DNA of 20,955 bases from Nitrospira sp. (GTDB lineage: Bacteria; Nitrospirota; Nitrospiria; Nitrospirales; Nitrospiraceae), in NCBI GenBank assembly GCA_025361385.1, contig JANYAJ010000542.1:1-20955 (forward strand), written 5' to 3'. Below the pieces are notes generated by a model, which was not told the origin of the DNA, ran no database searches, and saw only the letters and a program-made list of their open reading frames with translations. The stretch's first letter is position 1, and each line of letters begins with the position of its first letter. Shown here one piece after another: positions 13,204 to 18,985 of this stretch. The translations under genes were made by a program, and so were the position numbers.

Positions 13204-15990
13204 TTAAAATCCCGGAGTATGACATCTCAATCCCGCTTGGGCGCGCTCTGAGAAGAGTCTCGGGTAATTGTCTTGCACGAACGACGAATGTGTCGTGTAC
13301 CCTCCGAATTTGGTATGCACGGTGTTTTGACCGTCGCTCAAGACGCCTCTGCCGATATTCACTCCAAGCAGCAAAAATCGTAAATCCAGCTGCATTTCAG
13401 AGACGAGATTGGTGTTCCGCAAACTATAGGCAAAGCGCGTTGTCCCGTCTGGTTGGGCGTAGATATCCCAGCTGTACCGACAGGACCCAACGTCAGCCGA
13501 ATCTTTGTACCAATGGAGCAGTTTCGGGTAAAGCGTCACGCCAAATTCTGCATGTCTGACGACATCCGCATACGCATAATTCAATCGTCCCATGTATTCG
13601 ACCCCCTGCGTTGGACAGGAATCGATCTGAATTGGAATGGGAACCTGCTTGCGCTCTCCTGGAGCGAGCGACACGGTGAAGCCTTGCATATGCAAGGGAT
13701 GCGAGAGTTCGGCCGTGACCGAGATGCTTCGGGCCTGTTGCTCGGCATTGTGAAAGGTGACGCTGGCAGGAACAGGAATGAGCCGCCCACAGGGAGTCCC
13801 ATCATAAAATACCGTGATGGCGCTATCACTCATCGCACCGAGCACACCGAAGTTGATGCCTTCGAAACGCGCGAGAATCGACGCCATACGCCTCCATGTG
13901 ACCACTGGAGCGTTTGGTGAAAGAATATTGATCTCTGTACTCGTCGCTCCACTCAATTCCAGGGTAGCTTCATTGTTGCCCACCGGCGTCATTCCGAGGC
14001 CGACAGGCTCGAATGCGACCGTGAATGCGATCAGCTGGCCTTTTTTTGCCAGGATGGCGACGAACCCTGCTTTGCTGATTTGAGACGGCGGATTGGCAGG
14101 ATCCACGACCACATCCTGATACTGACCTCCCGGAATGGTCAAAGACACGGAGGGGATTCCATTCACCACTTCTCCTGTGTAAGCCTTGGCATTCACGATG
14201 CGGAAATGCCGGTTCGTGGCATTTAAGTTGAATCGGCCTTCAATATACCCATCTGCCGGGGCAGTGATGAACACGTAGGCGAAGGCGGATTGACCTGCCC
14301 ACACGCTTCCGAGGTTCCGCGGGGGGAGGTTAAGGTCAATGAGTTGGTACGCCGATGGGAGCGTCGTTTTGCCAGAAGGGATGGCCGTGACCTGGTCTGA
14401 CGCAGAGGGAAGGGTTTTCAGTATCGGCGAAAAAGGAGACTGTTGAGGAACAGCCGTGACCTGGTCCGTTAAGGACAGGCCACCAGGCAGGCCCCGTGGC
14501 GTGATTCCGGCTTGCGGCCCACTGGCCTTACCCATCGTGGCAAGCCGACTCACTTCCGCGGTCCAATCAGTTTTGAGCATGGCGTTCAGCTCCACGTCAG
14601 ACGCTAACCCAACGATAGAGGTACGCGGTTGTGTATTGGTTTGAACATCTGCCAGCGCCTGCGCCACGATCTCGGGATGGTGCATGGCGAGATAATTCCA
14701 TGTGACCCAGTTCCCGGAGCCGGAAGTCACAACGGTTTCTGGCGGTGCTATTGTGGCGGCGGCCGCTGCCGTTGGCAGGGGGGGGAGGAGGGCGACGACA
14801 GTGGGAAACCCCTGCCAGCCGGTGCCGATATCTTTTGCCCCTTCCCAGGCAAAGGTCCCGTCGCGATAGCCGAGGTGCTTGTACCACTTTAAAATGCCGT
14901 CGTTGGCGATCGCATAGATGAGGCCATTGCCTGCTCCGAAAACTTGCTTAAAGTTCTGCCACCCGGTCCCGACATCTTTCGGACCTTCCCAGGCCACCGT
15001 GCCATCCCGAAAACCCGTATGCTTATACCATTTCAATTTTCCATCACCGGCAATGGCGTAGATCACGCCATCCCCCATCCCGAACACGGTTTTAAAATTC
15101 TGCCATCCGCTGCCAACAGTCTTGGGGCCGTCCCAGGTCGCAGCGCCGTCGCGATATCCTGTGTGGTGATACCACTTCAGGGTCCCGTCCTGGGCGATGG
15201 CATATAGAATGCCTTCCGATCCTGAAAAGACCTGCTTGAAGTTCTGCCACCCGGTGCCGACATTCTTGGCCCCCTGCCAAGCCGGAGTTCCATTCATGGC
15301 GTCGTTATGGCTGTACCATTTCAAGGTGCCATCGCGAGCGATGCCGTACAGCACCGTTCCACCCCCTGGTACGACCTGGATGAAGTCTTGCCAGCCAGAT
15401 CCGACCTCGGTCGGGCCGGTCCAGGCACCGGGCGAGTTCAACCCTGCGCCGGTTGGCGCGCCGTTGTGGCGGTACCACTTCAAGGCGCCGGTCGGCGCAA
15501 TACCATAGAGCACGCTAGGCTGTGAGTCCGTGCCGCTGAATAGCCCCGTGGATTGCACCAGACTGCTGTGCAGTTGAGCTGCCGTCAATGTCCGGCTCGT
15601 GGCCCGTGACCTGATCCCACTCAACGATCCCGTTGCATCGAGACCTTGTCCGTCAGGACGTAGCAACACAAGATGGACTTCGTCTGTTTGGCCCTCTTCG
15701 GCGATCAATAACGCCAAAGGCGCCGCGACGGTTTCCTCATGCGTCATGGCGGCAGCTGTAATCTCAAAAGCTGGTTGTAGGGGATCGGCGATTAACCGGA
15801 GCTGTGCCTCTGCGGATTGTTCTACGCGATAGGTGCCTGCCGCTACCAGCACATCGGTGCCATCCGGCGCGGTGAAATGGCTGGGCCGCTCGAACAGTAG
15901 GACCGGGGATGCAGGCTCCGCCCATCCCATGGTTGTGGAGAGGAGACTGACGACGAGGCCTATGAAGAGTGAAGCGGTCGGTCTGATCAT
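13204..15990 (-). CDS. Exported multidomain protein with five-bladed tachylectin-like beta-propeller
   Basis: A 928-residue exported protein. The ATG at 15990 has a modest AAAGG upstream. Signal peptide 1-24 (ending WAE). The FTAPDGTDV module is at 30-130 (ending SGIRSR). Residues 159-400 hold five repeats with core [IL]-Y-[AG]-I-x-x-[DT]-G-x-L-K-W-Y at 161, 214, 262, 310 and 358, each closing V-G-[ST]-G-W-Q-x-F. This is the number and period of tachylectin-2, an animal lectin for N-acetyl sugars. An Ala/Pro linker leads to WNYLAMHHPEIVAQAL (431-446), TPRGLPGG, and a beta domain (559-664) with FITAPADGYI and FRIVNAKAYTGEV. The C-terminal region begins ARFEGINFGV (707) and contains a few cysteines. 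The protein at 4534-6488 shares all but the propeller. Role inferred: surface or matrix lectin binding GlcNAc/GalNAc-type glycans. Confidence 0.92.
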   Translation of the reverse strand: MIRPTASLFIGLVVSLLSTTMGWAEPASPVLLFERPSHFTAPDGTDVLVAAGTYRVEQSAEAQLRLIADPLQPAFEITAAAMTHEETVAAPLALLIAEEGQTDEVHLVLLRPDGQGLDATGSLSGIRSRATSRTLTAAQLHSSLVQSTGLFSGTDSQPSVLYGIAPTGALKWYRHNGAPTGAGLNSPGAWTGPTEVGSGWQDFIQVVPGGGTVLYGIARDGTLKWYSHNDAMNGTPAWQGAKNVGTGWQNFKQVFSGSEGILYAIAQDGTLKWYHHTGYRDGAATWDGPKTVGSGWQNFKTVFGMGDGVIYAIAGDGKLKWYKHTGFRDGTVAWEGPKDVGTGWQNFKQVFGAGNGLIYAIANDGILKWYKHLGYRDGTFAWEGAKDIGTGWQGFPTVVALLPPLPTAAAAATIAPPETVVTSGSGNWVTWNYLAMHHPEIVAQALADVQTNTQPRTSIVGLASDVELNAMLKTDWTAEVSRLATMGKASGPQAGITPRGLPGGLSLTDQVTAVPQQSPFSPILKTLPSASDQVTAIPSGKTTLPSAYQLIDLNLPPRNLGSVWAGQSAFAYVFITAPADGYIEGRFNLNATNRHFRIVNAKAYTGEVVNGIPSVSLTIPGGQYQDVVVDPANPPSQISKAGFVAILAKKGQLIAFTVAFEPVGLGMTPVGNNEATLELSGATSTEINILSPNAPVVTWRRMASILARFEGINFGVLGAMSDSAITVFYDGTPCGRLIPVPASVTFHNAEQQARSISVTAELSHPLHMQGFTVSLAPGERKQVPIPIQIDSCPTQGVEYMGRLNYAYADVVRHAEFGVTLYPKLLHWYKDSADVGSCRYSWDIYAQPDGTTRFAYSLRNTNLVSEMQLDLRFLLLGVNIGRGVLSDGQNTVHTKFGGYTTHSSFVQDNYPRLFSERAQAGLRCHTPGF
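14790..15516 (-). repeat. Five tandem tachylectin-type blade repeats (about 144 bp each)
   Basis: In-frame tandem repeats inside the 928-residue gene. The first unit is 53 codons long and the next four are spaced by exactly 48 codons. Each unit contains a KWY triplet with a following His and a GWQ(N/D/G)F close. They are protein-domain repeats rather than DNA satellites: codons vary between units while residues are kept. Confidence 0.9.
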
Positions 15991-16055
15991 GATCGGCCTT
16001 TCTATGACTCCGAGAGCGACGGTCTAGAGGATATGGTGCTCATGGTGTGGACATC

Positions 16056-16086
16056 TTCCGCCGCACGTGCGTTCAGGCCTGCGGAA
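16056..16086. repeat. Imperfect dyad with a 10-bp perfect palindrome between lipoprotein and lectin genes
   Basis: In the 129-bp gap between the PAN lipoprotein and the 928-residue gene, six-base arms (TTCCGC and GCGGAA) enclose the perfect palindrome CGCACGTGCG at 16062-16071. It lies 66-96 bp before the lectin start codon. It could be an operator or an mRNA hairpin. There is no T-tract, so a terminator is unlikely. Weak evidence. Confidence 0.3.
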
Positions 16087-16119
16087 TGTGTCGGATTGAT
16101 ATGCCAGGGTTACCTCGCA

Positions 16120-17139
16120 CTATCTGCCCATGTTTCCGATGAGTTCCTGTGCTGCACTCTTTCGCTTGGCAGAAATGCAACAGGGATTTCCACTCTGAAT
16201 CGGCACCGCTTGCTTGAGATAGCATTGTCCTGCCGAAGCGCCGGCAGGCGGTTTCACAAAGGTAAAGGCTTGGCATTTATTGTCGGCTGAGCAGGCAGCG
16301 CGACAGGCTTCCGGGCTGGCCGTGGCCCGCTGCCCGTAGTCGCTGCCAGGACGATTCGTGTTGTACTCAAGATGAAAATGCTCATTCTGCGCGGCGAAAA
16401 TATTCTGAGCGAGGCTTACAGCCAATTGTCGTTGTGACACAATCGATTGCAGGTTAATCATCTCGATTTCGGAATTCTGCGAAGAGGGTGAGGCGACGTT
16501 GTCCGCTGTTCCAGCTCCCTGACGATACGTAGTGGCCAAAGTCGACTGACCCGGGAGCGGCTGTTGACCCGTTACTCCATTGCCGAACTGCACCTGACCG
16601 GTTGCCTGATCGAGTTGGTAGGCCAATTGATAGTGGCGTCGCACGCTCACGGTGTCACGCGTTTGAACGCCGCTTAGGGAACCGCGCGCGTCTAATGCCG
16701 TGCCATCGGGCATGAGGAGGACTAGGTCACGCGCATCATCGTTCAGGGCAATGATGAGAGGAAAGGGCGTGGATACATCGAGGTCGTGCGTGCCTGTGTC
16801 TGCTGCGACGATCAAGGGTGATCCGCCATTGCTCGGTACTAGCTGAAGCTGACGGTCCGGTATCCGTTCGACCAGATATTCATTCGGTGCAACGAGCATG
16901 GGCGTCCCGTCAGGGGCTGTAAAGTGGATGCTCGTGTTGAGTTCAATCGTCTCGTTGGAGATATCGGTTGACTGGATGGCGGCTGTGTCGATGGGCCCGT
17001 GAGATGGACGTTGGGGCTCCTGAGTCGCACAGCCAACTATTGCTAAGGTGATCGCAATCCCTAAACCGACGGCCTTTCGTCTGGGCATGTGCATGCTCAC
17101 AAAGTAGCTCAAACGGGCGATTGACATCGGCCTCCCCAT
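16120..17139 (-). CDS. Lipoprotein with FTAPDG module and C-terminal PAN/Apple domain
   Basis: A 339-residue lipoprotein. A hydrophobic segment ends in a lipobox (LAIVGC, Cys37), so the protein is probably anchored in the outer membrane. The exact start is uncertain: ATG 17139 (GAGG close upstream) and ATG 17127 (GGGGAGG, only three bases away) are both possible. Residues 64-161 are the shared module (IHFTAPDGTPMLV, LVLLMPDGTALDARGSLSGVQTR). A Gln/Ser-rich linker with a helical stretch (225-250) follows. The C-terminus (253-325) is a PAN_4/Apple-type domain: NRPGSDYGQ, ASPEACRAACSADNKCQAFTF, QCYLKQAVP, NPCCIS. It has six cysteines in the expected order, which suggests disulfide formation, possibly by the DsbA-like neighbour. 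PAN domains bind proteins or carbohydrates. The module may connect it with the other module-bearing proteins. The gap before it holds a strong inverted repeat. Confidence 0.88.
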   Translation of the reverse strand: MGRPMSIARLSYFVSMHMPRRKAVGLGIAITLAIVGCATQEPQRPSHGPIDTAAIQSTDISNETIELNTSIHFTAPDGTPMLVAPNEYLVERIPDRQLQLVPSNGGSPLIVAADTGTHDLDVSTPFPLIIALNDDARDLVLLMPDGTALDARGSLSGVQTRDTVSVRRHYQLAYQLDQATGQVQFGNGVTGQQPLPGQSTLATTYRQGAGTADNVASPSSQNSEIEMINLQSIVSQRQLAVSLAQNIFAAQNEHFHLEYNTNRPGSDYGQRATASPEACRAACSADNKCQAFTFVKPPAGASAGQCYLKQAVPIQSGNPCCISAKRKSAAQELIGNMGR

Positions 17140-17152
17140 TTTCCTCGGCGGT

Positions 17153-17185
17153 CAGATGATGTGGTGCAGAGATCGACATCATCTG
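17153..17185. repeat. Perfect 10-bp inverted repeat just upstream of the PAN lipoprotein
   Basis: The arms CAGATGATGT (17153-17162) and ACATCATCTG (17176-17185) are perfectly complementary with a 13-base spacer, in the 87-bp gap between the FecR-domain gene and the PAN lipoprotein. In the minus-strand transcript the hairpin ends 13 bases before the ATG at 17139, next to the ribosome site. There is no following T-run, so it is not a standard terminator. An operator, a translation-control hairpin or an mRNA processing site are the alternatives. Confidence 0.5.
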
Positions 17186-17226
17186 CTGGTACTGAGTCGA
17201 GTGCATACTGGGAAAGGTTCAATTCT

Positions 17227-17862
17227 TCACTTCACGGGCGTCCGCAATGCCTCTGTCCAGGACTTGGCGGCTTTGGCATCTGCCGCCGCCGGCTTGGTGC
17301 ATTTCTTTCCTCGCACGCCATAGCTGATCGTGTCGGTCCGGATCGGGCAGGTGCCGAAGGGTGTACCAAAAGACACGACGCCTTCAATGACGGTGAGAAT
17401 GCTCTGCCCGTCGTCTTGGACTTTCAGGTTGAACTCGGTTTCCTTCACCGCAGCGGTGGCGACGGGGGTCTCCACTTCAAAACGCTTGGGGCCGCCATTG
17501 GTCTTGGCCCAGACTTCGCCTTGTTTTAAGCGGAGAATCCGGACGACGGGCATATCCTTTTCCCAGCGGGACAGGAGCTTGAAGCTTGTATTTTCATTAA
17601 GCGCCACGGTCACGCCGTCGACAAATTCGATCATGGCCTGGCTGCTGCCATCGGTCTTGAGGACATCGCCTTCATAGAGCGGGACGTTGCCTTTTCCCTG
17701 TAACCGCTGCTGCACACCGTCGGTGCGCACGATGACGAGTTCACCGATAGCATTTGTGGCGGTGCCGACCGGTGCGCCCTGGGCGGAAGCAAGCGCGGTG
17801 AGGCCGAGGTTTAGGCTGAGGGAAAGGATGGCGGTGATTGCTGTCAGTGTTGCTGTTGTCAT
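17227..17862 (-). CDS. Exported FecR-domain protein
   Basis: A 211-residue exported protein. The ATG at 17862 has AAGGAG seven bases upstream. Signal peptide 1-27 (ending ASA). Residues 40-170 fit the FecR domain: GELVIVRTDG, LYEGDVLKTDGSSQAMIEFVDGVTVALNENTSFKL, then RLKQGEVWAK, FEVETPVATAAVKETEFNL and VIEGVVSF. It ends in a cysteine pair (172, 188) and a Lys/Ala-rich tail. FecR proper is an anti-sigma factor with an N-terminal cytoplasmic part and a transmembrane helix. This one has only a signal peptide, so it is a free-standing periplasmic or surface version, as is common near secreted proteins, and is not predicted to regulate a sigma factor. No sigma-factor gene is adjacent. It sits 50 bp after the YVTN lipoprotein. 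Confidence 0.9.
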   Translation of the reverse strand: MTTATLTAITAILSLSLNLGLTALASAQGAPVGTATNAIGELVIVRTDGVQQRLQGKGNVPLYEGDVLKTDGSSQAMIEFVDGVTVALNENTSFKLLSRWEKDMPVVRILRLKQGEVWAKTNGGPKRFEVETPVATAAVKETEFNLKVQDDGQSILTVIEGVVSFGTPFGTCPIRTDTISYGVRGKKCTKPAAADAKAAKSWTEALRTPVK

Positions 17863-17912
17863 GTCGTGGCTCCTTCAGTCGTATGTTCTGGTCTTCTGTC
17901 GCATCCTGTTGA

Positions 17913-18953
17913 CTACCGTGAGACGACGACGCGAATGGGTTTGCGCCCAACAGGCACTGTCGCGATGGTTTGCCCCGTGCCGGTGTCGATGACGCGAATT
18001 TCGTTCCCCTTGTCGTGGGCGACAAAGAGCCTGGTCCCTTCCTGGTTGGACCAGATGCCGTTCGGACCTTCGCCGACGGCGATTTCATCGACGATCTTGA
18101 GGTTGCTCGGATCGCCTCCCAGCCCAATCACCTTGTTCAGGCTTCCGACGGTCACATAGGCGATCGATCCGCTGGTGCCTTTGAAGGCAAAGGCGATTTG
18201 CTGTGGCTTGTCGCCGACGATAAAGGTGCCGACTTTCTCATGTGTCTCCGGGTCCAAGACGTAAATGTCGTTTTGTCCTGTATTGACGCCCCATACATGC
18301 CCGTCGCGGCTCACAACCATGAAATGGGGATTGGCGCCCACGGGAATCGTCTTGATCACTTGGTGCGTGGCGGTGTCGACGACACCGACCGTCTTGTCTC
18401 CCTGGCCGCTGACGAAGGCAAACCGGCCATCGTGCGAGAAGGTCAGTCCAGTCGGTCCTTTGGCCACAGGGATGGTGCCCAGGATCCTGAACGTCTTCGT
18501 GTCGACGATCGAGATCGTATTCTCGCCGATGTTGGCGACCCAGAGCTGCGAGTCGTCGTTGCTCAAGGCGACGACGTGACAGCGTTCGCCGGTATAGATC
18601 GAGGCGATGGTTTCCCGCTTGACCGTGTCGATCACCGAAATACGACCCGATGCAAGATTCGAGGCATAGAGGCGGCGACCGTCACGGCTCACAGCCAGGT
18701 CATGAGTTGAGTGGTTCAAGGAAGGAATGGTTCCGATCGGCTGAAAGGTGGTGGCATCGATGACGCTGACGTCATTGGTGCTTTCGTTGGCCACGTAGAT
18801 CCTGGGAGATAGCGACGCCGACAGAGGCGCGTCTTGTTTCACCGCGTACGATCCAATCTTGGCCGGTTCCAGCAGGGACGCCGTTTCGGCACAACCGGCG
18901 ACCGTCAGGGCCAGGGATATGGCGAGCATATATCGATGTGGGGACTGCGTCAT
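17913..18953 (-). CDS. YVTN beta-propeller lipoprotein
   Basis: A 346-residue lipoprotein. The ATG at 18953 with GGAGGA four bases upstream is preferred to an in-frame TTG five codons earlier. The lipobox is LTVAGC (Cys21). From about residue 50, seven repeats follow with cores such as RIYVANESTNDVSVIDATT, QLWVANIGENTISIVDTKT, FAFVSGQGDKTVGVVDTAT and RLFVAHDKGNEIRVIDTGT, each followed by I[PA]VG. This is the YVTN-type seven-bladed propeller usual for surface-layer and periplasmic binding proteins of unknown ligand. No catalytic motif is seen. It lies 32 bp downstream of the caspase-like gene and upstream of the FecR-domain gene, probably cotranscribed. A scaffold or binding role is inferred. 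Confidence 0.93.
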   Translation of the reverse strand: MTQSPHRYMLAISLALTVAGCAETASLLEPAKIGSYAVKQDAPLSASLSPRIYVANESTNDVSVIDATTFQPIGTIPSLNHSTHDLAVSRDGRRLYASNLASGRISVIDTVKRETIASIYTGERCHVVALSNDDSQLWVANIGENTISIVDTKTFRILGTIPVAKGPTGLTFSHDGRFAFVSGQGDKTVGVVDTATHQVIKTIPVGANPHFMVVSRDGHVWGVNTGQNDIYVLDPETHEKVGTFIVGDKPQQIAFAFKGTSGSIAYVTVGSLNKVIGLGGDPSNLKIVDEIAVGEGPNGIWSNQEGTRLFVAHDKGNEIRVIDTGTGQTIATVPVGRKPIRVVVSR

Positions 18954-18956
18954 GAT

Positions 18957-18962
18957 TCCTCC
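18957..18962 (-). promoter_or_regulatory. Ribosome binding site fixing the YVTN lipoprotein start
   Basis: GGAGGA on the minus strand, three bases before the ATG at 18953. It overlaps the codons that would follow the alternative TTG start, which argues for the shorter form. Confidence 0.6.
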
Positions 18963-18985
18963 ATTCAATACGGTGAGCTTCGTAC

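Noticed and set aside
13187-13206. TTGAATTCAA palindrome at the end of the 928-residue gene as a terminator
   Set aside because: AT-rich with no loop, no GC stem and no T-tract.
14790-15516. Regular 144-bp repeats that might suggest a CRISPR or satellite array
   Set aside because: The repeats are in frame, encode propeller blades, and conserve residues rather than bases.
17970-18710. A 246-codon plus-strand frame
   Set aside because: It mirrors the YVTN propeller gene, whose repeats and lipobox are unmistakable.
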